From Planctomycetota bacterium (GTDB taxonomy: Bacteria; Planctomycetota; Phycisphaerae; Phycisphaerales; UBA1924), in assembly GCA_030950285.1 (NCBI GenBank), contig JAUZRR010000002.1, positions 62,001-126,000 on the forward strand: DNA of 64,000 nucleotides, read 5' to 3'. Positions 1-8,177 of the stretch are shown one piece after another. The notes under the pieces are model-generated. The model was given only the letters and a program-made list of their open reading frames with translations, ran no database searches and was not told the origin of the DNA. Positions within the stretch are counted from its first letter, which is position 1; every line of letters starts with the position of its first letter. The translations under genes and the position numbers were made by a program.

Positions 1-237
1 ATCGACGCCCGCGTCGAGCAGGTCGCGCTCGGTCTTGAACGCGGTGCTCTCGTGGCGGTCGGCGATCTCCTCGGCGCGCGCAAAGCGGTTGTCCACCACG
101 CCGACCAGTTCACAGCCCGGCTCGTTGGCGTAGACCCGCGCGTGGTGCTGGCCCATCCGCCCCACACCGACTGTGCCGCAGCGGATCGTCCGCGTCGCGC
201 CCATGGCTTTGGATTCGAGAGAAGAGTTGGTGTCCAT
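1..237 (-). CDS. Gfo/Idh/MocA family oxidoreductase, N-terminal part (runs off window)
   Basis: Reading leftward from an ATG at 237 gives 79 residues with no stop before the window edge. After a short leader the protein shows a Rossmann dinucleotide-binding start, GTVGVGRMGQHHARVYA, followed by a second strand ending VGVVDNR. This is the usual N-terminus of NAD(P)-dependent sugar/inositol dehydrogenases of the Gfo/Idh/MocA family. Only about a fifth of a typical 350-residue protein is visible, so the substrate cannot be told. An in-frame internal ATG (MGATRTIRC) sits 11 codons later and could be the true start. The gene lies downstream of trxA on the same strand, with a 24-bp gap. Confidence 0.85.
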   Translation of the reverse strand, partial: MDTNSSLESKAMGATRTIRCGTVGVGRMGQHHARVYANEPGCELVGVVDNRFARAEEIADRHESTAFKTERDLLDAGVD

Positions 238-261
238 GGCGCAGGGCTCCTGTCCGGAAAC

Positions 262-597
262 TCAGCCGGCGAGAGCCTCGTCGAGCGCCGCGTCAAGGTC
301 GGCTTTGTTGGTCAGGCCGACGAACTTCTTGAAGACCTCGCCGCCCTTGAAAATAATCACCGTCGGGATCGCGGAGATCTCGAACTGCACCCCGAGCGGC
401 TGGTTGCTGTCGGTATCGACCTTGCCGACTTTGACCTTGTCCTTGTAGTCCTCAGCGACCTGGTCGATCGTCGGGGCCAACATGCGGCAGGGCATGCACC
501 ACTCGGCCCAGAAGTCCACCAGCACCGGGCGGTCGGCGTCGAGCACCTCGGCCTGGAAGTTGTCGGTCGTCAACTCTGTTACGTTCTCGCTGGCCAT
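262..597 (-). CDS. trxA: Thioredoxin
   Basis: This is a 111-residue single-domain thioredoxin, the standard length, without a signal peptide, so it should act in the cytoplasm as a protein disulfide reductase. The redox motif is WCMPC at residues 33-37, preceded by VLVDFWAE, and the cis-proline loop is AIPT with Pro78. The central Gly of the classical WCGPC motif is replaced by Met, which may shift redox potential; several planctomycete thioredoxins are thought to vary here, but I cannot compare. A clear AAGGAG ribosome binding site lies 6 bases before the ATG. It sits between folP upstream and the oxidoreductase downstream, all on the minus strand. Confidence 0.95.
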   Translation of the reverse strand: MASENVTELTTDNFQAEVLDADRPVLVDFWAEWCMPCRMLAPTIDQVAEDYKDKVKVGKVDTDSNQPLGVQFEISAIPTVIIFKGGEVFKKFVGLTNKADLDAALDEALAG

Positions 598-661
598 CGC
601 GGCTCCTTCTTTGGTCGCGTCCCGTGCCGGTCACCGGCCGGGTTCTTGTCCTGCCGACAGT

Positions 662-1576
662 CTAGCGCAGCGAGGCAACGATCGCCCAAGCCGCAGCCAG
701 TGCCGCCCGCTGGGGGCCGACATCGTGGACCCGGAACACCCGGGCCCCGGCGGCAAGGTGCAGCACGCTGCACGCCACCGACCCGGGCAAACGGTCTTCG
801 GGGGCGGTTTGTTCCGTGTCCGGGTCGCTCACCCGCCCCACAAAGCTCTTTCGACTGGCGGCACTGAGCACCGGATAGCCCCCCGCAACCAGCACGTCCC
901 CCCGCCGCACCAGGTCAAGATTCTGCTCGACCGTCTTGCCAAACCCCAGCCCGGGGTCAAGCAGAATCGCCTCGGGGCGCACCCCGGCAGCCTCGGCCGC
1001 AACAGCCCGCGCCAGCAACGCGTCACGCACCTGCACGACCACGTCGTCGTACTCGGGCTCCTGCTCGTAGCGGTCGCTGAAACTGTCCCGGTCAGGGGGC
1101 ACGAGCCGGTGCATCAGGACCAGCCCCGCTCCGCTCGACGCCGCGAGGTCGAGCATGTCGCCCCCGCCCCCGCCCTCGGCACCTGCCGAGACGTCGTTGA
1201 TCGCGTCGGCGCCGGCTTCGATCGCCGCCCGCGCCACGCCGGGCAGTGTGGTGTCCACGCTGATGGGGATGGTGGCGAGAGGATCGCCCGTCGCCCTGAT
1301 CGCGGCGATGACAGGCACGACGCGGTCGATCTGCTCGGCTTGGGGCACCCGTTCTGCACCGGGGCGGGTTGATTCGCCCCCGATGTCGAGCATGTCCGCC
1401 CCGTCCCGCACCGCAGCAGCTGCCATCTCGACCGCTGTGTGTACGTCGGTGGTCCGCGACCCCGCGAAAAAACTGTCCGGCGTGGTGTTCACCACCGCCA
1501 TCAGCCTCGGGCGATCGAGCAGGAGTGACCTGCCCGAGCCGAGGCACCATCGCGGGATGTCGGCCACCTGTGTCAT
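662..1576 (-). CDS. folP: Dihydropteroate synthase
   Basis: The 304-residue protein condenses para-aminobenzoate with dihydropterin pyrophosphate in folate synthesis. The family signatures appear in order: MAVVNTTPDSF (pterin site), DIGGESTRPGA, SVDTT, INDVSAG, LDPGLGFGKT, SRKSFVG and a C-terminal RVHDV. A loop after INDVSAG is stretched by a Gly run (EGGGGGD), and the usual MHMRG element reads MHRLVPPD. The length is slightly above the usual 270-290. It is the first gene of a leftward run with trxA 64 bp behind it; a shared transcript is likely but not shown. Confidence 0.95.
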   Translation of the reverse strand: MTQVADIPRWCLGSGRSLLLDRPRLMAVVNTTPDSFFAGSRTTDVHTAVEMAAAAVRDGADMLDIGGESTRPGAERVPQAEQIDRVVPVIAAIRATGDPLATIPISVDTTLPGVARAAIEAGADAINDVSAGAEGGGGGDMLDLAASSGAGLVLMHRLVPPDRDSFSDRYEQEPEYDDVVVQVRDALLARAVAAEAAGVRPEAILLDPGLGFGKTVEQNLDLVRRGDVLVAGGYPVLSAASRKSFVGRVSDPDTEQTAPEDRLPGSVACSVLHLAAGARVFRVHDVGPQRAALAAAWAIVASLR

Positions 1577-1673
1577 GACTCGCAGCGTAGAACAAAAATC
1601 CGGCCCGGGGAGTGCTCCCCGGGCCGGGCGTCAGTTGGAGTGGGTGTGTTGCGGCTCGGTGTTGGGAATCGGA

Positions 1674-3401
1674 TCAGAAGCGCGGGCGGGAGTCGGGCTC
1701 GTCCTCCACGTCTTCCCAGTCGCCATCGCCGCCGAACTGCTGTGCCATCGCCCCGGCAAACTCGAGCACGTCGCCGGGCAGGAACACGCGGGCGTGCATC
1801 CCGTTGCCGCCGGTCGAGAGCCCGATCGCGATGGGGCTCATCTGCTCGGGCAGGTCACCCAGGTCGGTGCCGGGGGCAAACATCGCCATCATCGGGCCGA
1901 CCATGTCAAGGACGCCCTTGATGTTGAGGTAGAACTCGGCGGTGCGGTCGGCCGGCAGGTGGGTCGCGGCGTTCTTGAGCATCTCGTTGTTGGCCATCGA
2001 GTCGTCGCCGGTGAGCACCTTCTCCATGAGCTTGCTGTTCTTGGAGAAGGTGGAGACCAGGCCGTTGTCGGTGGTGGTGGTGTAGCCCGAGGGGCCGGCC
2101 TGCCCGCCAAAGAGCATGGTCATCTGGCTCAGCGCCATGCTGGTCGCCATCGCGTTCTCGTGGTTGGGGTCGGCTTCAAGAGCGACGCCCCACGAGCTGA
2201 GCGACTTGCCGCCCGCTTCGCCGGTGTTCTCTTCGAAGGTGGTGTTGAAGATCATGCCCTCTTGCGACTGGCCGTTCATCTTGTTCATCGAGGTCTTCAT
2301 CGCGCTGAAGAGTGCCTCGGGATCGTCGCTGGCGGTGAACTGCACGGTGTTCGAGAACAGCCCGCCCGCGAACAGCCCGGGGGTGGTGCCCATGACCATC
2401 GACTGCCCGGTCGCGTGCTTCATCATGTCGCCGGTGTTGACCGAGAAGCCCATGCCTTTGTTCAACTCGGCCGCTTCTGCCATAAGGCTCTGAATCCCGG
2501 GGTTGGAGAGGTCGACCGCAAACGCCATGATGTAGTCCGTGTTCGGGATCGCACCGAGCAACGGCGTCGAGTTGCCGGCCTCGGCGAAGATTTCGCCGGT
2601 GTCCGAGCCCTCGGCAAACTGCCCGGCAAAGTCGAGCCACACGCCCGCGTCGTCGAGCCCGAGCCCGACCACCACGGTGCGAGCGTCCGCGACAACCGCG
2701 TCGGCGACGCTGGTGATGGTGTCGATCTGCGCCGCGGCCGCGTCCCCGCCCATCATCGCCGCCATCTCCATGTTCGACTTCATCTCGTCGAGGCCTTCCT
2801 CAAGGAGCGGCCGCATGGATTCGACGTCCACGATGACGAAGAGGTCCGCGCCGTCGGCAGCAGCTGTGCCGCGCGCGCCCATGCGGGCCTTGTGCCCAGC
2901 GGTCTGACCGGCTTCGCCCGAGAAGCTCTCGACCAGGCCCATCTCGGGGCTCAGCGCCATGAAGCCATTGCCGAGGTCTTTGGCGTACATCGTGTCGCCC
3001 ATCATGTTCAGCGCCGCGATCCCGTCGGCGGGGTTGCCCTGCATCGCCTCGACAAACGCGCCGTAGTCGGCAGCGGGCAGAATGAGTGTGGGTACCGGTC
3101 CAGAACCCATGCCGTCGGGGAACGTCAGCGCGATCGCCGCCGAGCCGTCAGCATCGAGCCCGGGGAGCGAGAGCATCTGGTCCACCATCGCCATCTGCAT
3201 CGAGGCTTCGGGAGGGAGGACCGCCTTGGCCCACATCTGCAGGTCACCCGAGAACTCGGTCATGCTCTTGATCCCGATGATGATCGGCGTGTCGGTCGAG
3301 ACCCGGTCCAGCGCCGGCGGGGTTGCCAGAGCAGGTGTTGTCACCAGCCCGGCCGCCATTACGAGCCCCAGCACGCGCGTCTTCATTTGCATCATCGTCA
3401 T
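1674..3401 (-). CDS. Secreted protein of unknown function, 575 aa
   Basis: I do not recognise the family. The start at 3401 is chosen because AAGGA lies 8 bases upstream and the product begins MTMMQMKTRVLGLVMAAGLV...ALA, a clean signal peptide cut near residue 26. An upstream in-frame start at 3656 would add about 85 residues unlike any signal sequence. The mature chain is rich in Met, Ala, Gly and acidic residues. It has alternating hydrophobic strands such as SAAIALTFPDG and PVPTLILPAADY, loosely like the DUF3352-type periplasmic proteins of planctomycetes and cyanobacteria; that comparison is tentative. No membrane helix follows the signal, so it should be exported and soluble or loosely attached. 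The C-terminus is acidic, ending in DSRPRF. Confidence 0.8.
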   Translation of the reverse strand: MTMMQMKTRVLGLVMAAGLVTTPALATPPALDRVSTDTPIIIGIKSMTEFSGDLQMWAKAVLPPEASMQMAMVDQMLSLPGLDADGSAAIALTFPDGMGSGPVPTLILPAADYGAFVEAMQGNPADGIAALNMMGDTMYAKDLGNGFMALSPEMGLVESFSGEAGQTAGHKARMGARGTAAADGADLFVIVDVESMRPLLEEGLDEMKSNMEMAAMMGGDAAAAQIDTITSVADAVVADARTVVVGLGLDDAGVWLDFAGQFAEGSDTGEIFAEAGNSTPLLGAIPNTDYIMAFAVDLSNPGIQSLMAEAAELNKGMGFSVNTGDMMKHATGQSMVMGTTPGLFAGGLFSNTVQFTASDDPEALFSAMKTSMNKMNGQSQEGMIFNTTFEENTGEAGGKSLSSWGVALEADPNHENAMATSMALSQMTMLFGGQAGPSGYTTTTDNGLVSTFSKNSKLMEKVLTGDDSMANNEMLKNAATHLPADRTAEFYLNIKGVLDMVGPMMAMFAPGTDLGDLPEQMSPIAIGLSTGGNGMHARVFLPGDVLEFAGAMAQQFGGDGDWEDVEDEPDSRPRF

Positions 3402-3604
3402 CAGGCAGTTCCTTGTGAGCAGGTGTTTGTTCGTTCTTGGTTCGGTTTTTCTGCGCGCGCACAAACGCGCCGCCGTCTTGCCGCTGACTATATCTTCGGA
3501 ATGCGGTGAATCGGATTTTGCCAGCAACAGAGATTTTTCCCGCATCCGGCCCGAGACCCGACCGGGTTCAATACCATCTCCGGAATCACCACTTGGAGAC
3601 GCAA

Positions 3605-4243
3605 ATGATCCAGTTCCTTTTTCAAGGCGGCTCGGGCTCCCACGGCCCCAGAGCACAGGCGTTGGCGGCGGTCACCCCCGGCTCCAAGGCCGCGGACATC
3701 ACCACAAAGCCGACCCAGGTCAAAAACCTCGACACCCTCGCGTTCTGGGGGCACGGCGACCAGTTCAAGCTGTGCGGCAAGTCGGTCAACGACCTGCGCT
3801 CGATCATCTCGGGGTGGAAACGGCTCAACCCGGGCCTGAAGACCATCGAGATCATCACCTGCAACTCGCGCCACTGCACCAGCGGCGACCCGTACGCCAA
3901 GCGGCTCAAGTCGAGCTTCGGGATCATGTCCGGCACCCGCGGGCTCAAGGTCAAGGCGCTGCCCACCACAGTCACCGGGAAGCTCAACGCGTGGTCCATC
4001 CTGCTCGCTGAGACCAACGGCAAGTCGTGGGTCTATATCACCGCGCCAGGCAAAGACGACAGCATGCTCATGCAGGCTACCAAGCTCATCCAGTTCACCA
4101 CGAACGCCGCCGGCAAGTCCGTCTCGTTCAAAGGCGACATCGCCCAGCGGGCTGACGCGATGGTCCGTGAGCACCGCGACCGCAAGTGGACGATGAACTA
4201 CGGCTACTTCAACACGCTGCGGGCAACACTCGGAGTGGTCTAA
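3605..4243 (+). CDS. Small protein with clan-CD (caspase/C80-like) His-Gly and Cys pattern
   Basis: The 212-residue product starts at an ATG with GGAGA 8 bases upstream; a longer frame from 3506 has no such site. There is no signal peptide. Residues 43-90 read as a hydrophobic strand ending WGHGD (His50-Gly51), a helix (SVNDLRSIISGW), then a strand ending IEIITCNSRH with Cys86. That layout, strand-His-Gly then strand-Cys, is the catalytic plan of clan CD cysteine peptidases: caspases, gingipains, CHAT and the C80 domain of MARTX toxins. The spacing of about 35 residues between His and Cys is closest to C80-type minimal folds. The C-terminal 100 residues are basic and unassigned. The peptidase call is inference from this pattern alone; it could be an inactive or unrelated fold. 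Confidence 0.75.
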   Translation: MIQFLFQGGSGSHGPRAQALAAVTPGSKAADITTKPTQVKNLDTLAFWGHGDQFKLCGKSVNDLRSIISGWKRLNPGLKTIEIITCNSRHCTSGDPYAKRLKSSFGIMSGTRGLKVKALPTTVTGKLNAWSILLAETNGKSWVYITAPGKDDSMLMQATKLIQFTTNAAGKSVSFKGDIAQRADAMVREHRDRKWTMNYGYFNTLRATLGVV

Positions 4244-4254
4244 GGACAACCCGA

Positions 4255-4348
4255 AACCTCTGAACAACCAGGGGAGCGGGCTTTCCAGCCCGCCTTGGTA
4301 CCATCTGAAAGCTGTCAAGGCGGGCCGGACTGGTATTGTTCAGAGGTT
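4255..4348. repeat. 94-bp inverted-repeat element (MITE-like)
   Basis: The ends are perfect 13-bp inverted repeats, AACCTCTGAACAA at 4255-4267 and its complement at 4336-4348. Inside is a second hairpin, GCGGGCT-TTCC-AGCCCGC, followed by a partial inverted copy (CAAGGCGGGC). It lies 11 bp after the stop codon of the caspase-like gene. The layout resembles a small non-autonomous repeat, but no target duplication is evident and only one copy is in this window. Confidence 0.55.
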
Positions 4349-4407
4349 CCAGCCGTCGTGCGATCGTGTTGTGTGCCCTGCGCCCGTTCCATGGCGTGGT
4401 CGGCGGC

Positions 4408-4537
4408 TGTCCGCTCGCTTGCGCGAGGGGCGCTTTTGTTCTGGAGACTCGTTCTGGAGACTCCATGCCTCATCAGACTCCATGCCTCATCCGCGCACCA
4501 CGTGCCTTGTAGAGCCCATCGCGCAAGCGAGCGGACA
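4408..4537. repeat. Inverted pair of TTGC-loop hairpin repeats
   Basis: TGTCCGCTCGCTTGCGCGA at 4408-4426 is matched perfectly by its reverse complement at 4519-4537, with 92 bp between. Partial similarity continues outside the pair (a GGCGTGGT stretch on both flanks). This is a diverged member of the CCCCTCGC-TTGC-GCGAGGGG family found at 8118, 9005 and 20122, in a paired arrangement like a REPIN. Confidence 0.8.
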
Positions 4538-4598
4538 ACCACGCCGTGACGGAAACATCATGAGGCAAGGCACTCCAGGCCCGCGCTGCACCTGCCGA

Positions 4599-7500
4599 TC
4601 AGGCAGCACCGTAGACCCGGCCGTCCGGTGAGGAATCCGGCTCGACGTCGTCCTCCCACTCCTCTTCTTCATCGTCATCGTCATCGTCTTCGTCGACGTA
4701 CTCGTACTCGTACTCAACGCCTTCCTCTTCTTCCTCCCCGTCGCTGTCCTTGCACTCGGCTTCTTCTTCTTCTTCTTCTTCTTCTTCCGTCTCGCCGTCG
4801 TCGTCCGCAGCGACCTCTTCCCATTCCTCTTCGCGTTCTGCTTCTTCTTCCTCGGCCGCTGCTTCGATCTCGTCTTCGCGTTCGGCCGACGTCTCGACGG
4901 TCTCGAAGGGCGGCGCCTCAACCTCGCCGACCGGCTCAGTGGTCTCGGCTTCGGCGTCCTCGCTCTCGGGGAAGAGCGTCCCGCCTCCCGATCCAAAGAC
5001 CGGGCTCTGGCCCGTCCGGGTTGCCTCTTCGTCAGCCAGCACCTTCATCCGCTCCCAGTCCTCGGGAGTGATAAGCACGTCGCGGGCGACCGAGCCCTTG
5101 TGCTCGCTGATGATCCCCGCGATGCCCATCAGGTCGATCAGCCGGCTCGACCGGGTGTACCCGATCGCCAGCCGCCGCTGCAGCAACGACACCGACCCGC
5201 GGCGGGTCTCGAGCACGATCTCAACCGCACGGTCGAACATCGGGTCTTCCTGCGCCGCTTTGAGGGACGCCGACGAGTTGTTGGCGCTGTCCTGGATGCG
5301 TTCCTCGTCGCTGTCGCCCGAGCGCAGCTGGAGCAGTTGCCGCTCGAAACTGGGCGCCGCGACATCCTTGAGGAACCGCACCACCCGGCGGATCTCCGCA
5401 TCGTCAACCAGCGTCCCCTGCGAGCGGGTGAGCTTGCTCGAACGCGGGCTGAGGAAGAGCATGTCTCCCTGCCCGAGCAGCAGCTCGCCGCCCTTCTGGT
5501 CCAGCACGATCCGCGAGTCCATCCCGCTGGCGACCTTGAACGTCACCCGGCAGGGCATGTTGCTCTTGATCAGGCCGGTCACCACGTTCGCCTGCGGCCG
5601 TTGTGTCGCAAGAATCAGGTGAATCCCCACCGCCCGCGCCTTCTGCGCGATCCGCACGATCGAACCCTCGACCTCCTTGTTGGTCATCATCAGGTCGGCC
5701 AGCTCGTCGATCACGAACACCATATAAGGCAGCTTCCGCGGGATGCCCGCTTCCTCTTCCTCACTCTTGGGGTTCATCCGCTCGCGGAGGTCCTCCCACT
5801 CCAGCGCGTTGTAGCTGGCGATATCTCGGCAGCCCGCTTCGGCGAGCAGCTCGTACCGCTCGTCCATCTTCTTGCACGCCCACTCGAGGATCGCCGCAGC
5901 CTTGGACATCTCCGTAATCACCGGGCACATCAGGTGCGGGATGTCCTTGAACTGGCTCATCTCGACCATCTTCGGATCAACCAGCACCAGCTTCAGCTCG
6001 TTGGGCTTCTTGGTGTAAAGGAAGCTCATGATGATCGTGTTCATGCACACGCTCTTGCCCGAGCCCGTCGTGCCCGCGATCAGCATGTGCGGCATCTGCG
6101 TCAGGTCCGCAATCAAAGGCTCGCCCGACGCGTCCTTGCCCAGGAACATCGGGAGTTTCATCTTCGCGAAGCTCTCGCGGTTGCTCATCAACTCCTTGAG
6201 TCGCACCTTTTCCTTGGTCGGGTTGGGCACCTCGACGCCCACGGTGTCGCGTCCCTCCTGGTTGGCGACGATGCGGATGTTGACCGCTTTGAGCGCGCGG
6301 GCGACATCGCTCGAGACCGCGTTGAGTGCCGCGACCTTGGTCCCCGGCGCGAGCCGCACGTCGTACTGGGTGATCACCGGCCCGCTCTCGATGCCCGCGA
6401 CCTCGCCGTCGATCCGGTACTGCTTGAGCGCTGACTCGAGCGCCTGCGCTTGTTCGCGGACGATCGACTCGAGCTTGGCGGTGAAGTTCTCCTCGGGTTC
6501 GACCAGCAGATCGAGGCCGGGGAACCTGTACCCGGCGAGGTCCTGGTCGTTCTGCAGGTCGCGGAGGTCTTCCTCGGTCGCGACCTTCCGACCCTTGGAC
6601 GCGAACCGGACAGGCAACGCCGAGATTTTCTCGCGCAGCTGCGCCTCGGTAAAGACCTGCGGCGCCCCGGGGATGTCGTCGTCGTCCTCTTCGTCGGCGT
6701 CCTCGTACTCGGCGTCCTCAGCGGCGATCTCCTCGTCGTACTCCTCTTCCTCGATCTCGTCCTGGGTGACGACGCTCTCGGCATCGAGCGTGTCCTCATC
6801 GAGGTCGGCTTTGGGGACGAGCTTGATTTTGCGTTTGGGCTTGCCGGCGCGGCGGGTAGCGACCTCGTTGGCTTCTGCTTCGGCGACGTCCTCCTCTTCC
6901 AGATCGGTGACCTTGATCGAGACCGGAGCACGGTCGCGGAGCATGGTCGCCAGCGCGCCGACCAGGCCTCCCCCAGCGCGGACCGTCGCTGCTGCGCCGG
7001 CCCCGGCTCCGGTAACCGCCCGGCCGCCGGCGGTCTGGGCTGCGGGGGCAAAGCGGGACCAGATCGCAGCCGGAATCGCAAAGACCAGGCGATCGAACGC
7101 GACGACCAGCCCGATGAGTGCCAGGAGCAACAGCCAGAGCGTCGCCCCGACGGTGCCGAATCGGGAGACGAGTTCGTGGGAGACGACCAGCCCGAGCTCA
7201 CCCCCGGGCAGGTGTCCGGTGGGTCCGGTGCGGGAGAACGCCAGCCCCAGCAGGCCGCAGATCGACGCCAGGAGCATGACCGCCCCGATGCCTCGGACGA
7301 TCGGCTGGGCGATCCTGCGCCCGAACAGAGGCTGCGCCAGCGCCACGCCGGCGAGCGCGAGCACCAGCCACGCAGCCCAGCCGAGGAATCGGAGCAGCCA
7401 CGACGCCAGGAACGCCCCAGCCGGGCCGCACCAGTTCTGGACGGGGTCGTTGACCGGCCAGACGCTGGCACTCGGCGGGTCGGCCCGGTCGAAACTGAGC

Positions 7501-7625
7501 AGGCTGGCGGTCAGAAAGACCCACGCCAGGGCGAGTCCGAGCCATACTACTCGGCTCCAGAGCGCGTCTGGAGCCTCCGATTCGTTGCGGCGTGTGCGCG
7601 CGCGATCACTCTTGGTCCGTGCCAT
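4599..7625 (-). CDS. ftsK: DNA translocase FtsK/SpoIIIE with acidic C-terminal tail
   Basis: The 1,008-residue protein pumps DNA through the division septum and supports dimer resolution at dif. The start MARTKSDRARTRRN at 7625 precedes a four-helix membrane domain (residues about 25-220). An acidic linker follows, then the motor: Walker A GTTGSGKS near residue 520, Walker B VFVIDELADL near 637, and LATQRPQ. The winged-helix gamma domain (FDRAVEIVLETRRGSVSLLQRR) spans about 790-855. The gene then runs a further 150 residues, an unusual tail of Glu/Asp runs with a YEYEY stretch and poly-Asp, encoded by CTT/TTC-type microsatellites at 4640-4870. Gamma is normally the C-terminus, so the tail could affect KOPS reading or be a recent expansion. 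Confidence 0.95.
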   Translation of the reverse strand: MARTKSDRARTRRNESEAPDALWSRVVWLGLALAWVFLTASLLSFDRADPPSASVWPVNDPVQNWCGPAGAFLASWLLRFLGWAAWLVLALAGVALAQPLFGRRIAQPIVRGIGAVMLLASICGLLGLAFSRTGPTGHLPGGELGLVVSHELVSRFGTVGATLWLLLLALIGLVVAFDRLVFAIPAAIWSRFAPAAQTAGGRAVTGAGAGAAATVRAGGGLVGALATMLRDRAPVSIKVTDLEEEDVAEAEANEVATRRAGKPKRKIKLVPKADLDEDTLDAESVVTQDEIEEEEYDEEIAAEDAEYEDADEEDDDDIPGAPQVFTEAQLREKISALPVRFASKGRKVATEEDLRDLQNDQDLAGYRFPGLDLLVEPEENFTAKLESIVREQAQALESALKQYRIDGEVAGIESGPVITQYDVRLAPGTKVAALNAVSSDVARALKAVNIRIVANQEGRDTVGVEVPNPTKEKVRLKELMSNRESFAKMKLPMFLGKDASGEPLIADLTQMPHMLIAGTTGSGKSVCMNTIIMSFLYTKKPNELKLVLVDPKMVEMSQFKDIPHLMCPVITEMSKAAAILEWACKKMDERYELLAEAGCRDIASYNALEWEDLRERMNPKSEEEEAGIPRKLPYMVFVIDELADLMMTNKEVEGSIVRIAQKARAVGIHLILATQRPQANVVTGLIKSNMPCRVTFKVASGMDSRIVLDQKGGELLLGQGDMLFLSPRSSKLTRSQGTLVDDAEIRRVVRFLKDVAAPSFERQLLQLRSGDSDEERIQDSANNSSASLKAAQEDPMFDRAVEIVLETRRGSVSLLQRRLAIGYTRSSRLIDLMGIAGIISEHKGSVARDVLITPEDWERMKVLADEEATRTGQSPVFGSGGGTLFPESEDAEAETTEPVGEVEAPPFETVETSAEREDEIEAAAEEEEAEREEEWEEVAADDDGETEEEEEEEEEAECKDSDGEEEEEGVEYEYEYVDEDDDDDDEEEEWEDDVEPDSSPDGRVYGAA

Positions 7626-7737
7626 GTTCTCTAGTATCGGACCGATCCGGGAGGTGAAGCCCAGAAGTCGAGGCAAGGAATCTGCCGGCTTCTCTCGGTG
7701 CTGTAAATCCAGATTCCTGTTGACCAGACCGGTCTGT

Positions 7738-8019
7738 CTATTTGCAAGCCATTTTCTTCGCCGAATGGCTGCCGCCGCCGAGGATTCCCAGGTCAAAGAG
7801 CACCGCAACGACCACGAGCGCGAGGTAGAGGCCGTCCACCGAGCCGTGGCGGTTGATCGAGAACGCGTAGGCGAGCGTGGTGTACGGGGCAAACAGAAAC
7901 CCCAGCAGCGGCCAGAGCATGGTGTCGTAGGCGCGGCCGAGGTAGTCGCTGAAGATCACCATAAGGACCATGGCAAAGCGCGGGAAGAAGAAACCAAGGC
8001 TGGCGATGAGGCAAGGCAT
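7738..8019 (-). CDS. Small membrane protein of unknown function
   Basis: The 93-residue product starts MPCLIASLGFFFPRFAMVLMV and has about three hydrophobic segments (residues 3-22, 34-52 and 63-82) with the loop INRHGSVDG between the last two. It ends in a short basic tail, KKMACK. Conserved-looking proteins of this size and pattern occur in actinobacteria and planctomycetes without known function; that recollection is not checked. It is upstream of ftsK on the same strand with a 112-bp gap, so they may or may not be co-transcribed. Confidence 0.7.
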   Translation of the reverse strand: MPCLIASLGFFFPRFAMVLMVIFSDYLGRAYDTMLWPLLGFLFAPYTTLAYAFSINRHGSVDGLYLALVVVAVLFDLGILGGGSHSAKKMACK

Positions 8020-8117
8020 GGTGGACTATTGGCAGTTGGTGGTCGGGTGTTTCGCGGGGGCGGGGGGGGAGGGGAGGGGTCTGGTGTGGGTTTGTGTGGT
8101 TTTCAGGTGGCGTCTTT

Positions 8118-8137
8118 CCCCTCGCTTGCGCGAGGGG
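8118..8137. repeat. TTGC-loop hairpin repeat, single copy
   Basis: CCCCTCGCTTGCGCGAGGGG is a perfect 8-bp stem with a TTGC loop, followed by the flank CTCTATTGGGAG. The family core followed by GGCTC recurs at 9005 and 20122. It lies 40 bp before the methyltransferase start, which argues against starting that gene upstream of the repeat. Confidence 0.85.
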
Positions 8138-8177
8138 CTCTATTGGGAGTGCTGTCGGTCGTTCCTATTGTGCGGGC

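Larger units (their letters stand above)
4244..4598. other. Gene-free region made of inverted repeats
   Basis: No credible gene is visible in this 355-bp stretch between the convergent caspase-like gene and ftsK. It holds a 94-bp element with 13-bp inverted ends (4255-4348), an inverted pair of TTGC-loop hairpins (4408-4537), and two short direct repeats between that pair: a GTTCTGGAGACTC-type unit near 4439 and a GACTCCATGCCTCAT unit near 4468. The inverted repeats could end transcription from both sides. Confidence 0.7.

Noticed and set aside
8094-8177. Upstream extension of the methyltransferase gene to ATG 8094.
   Set aside because: It would translate the hairpin repeat at 8118-8137; the GTG at 8178 avoids it.
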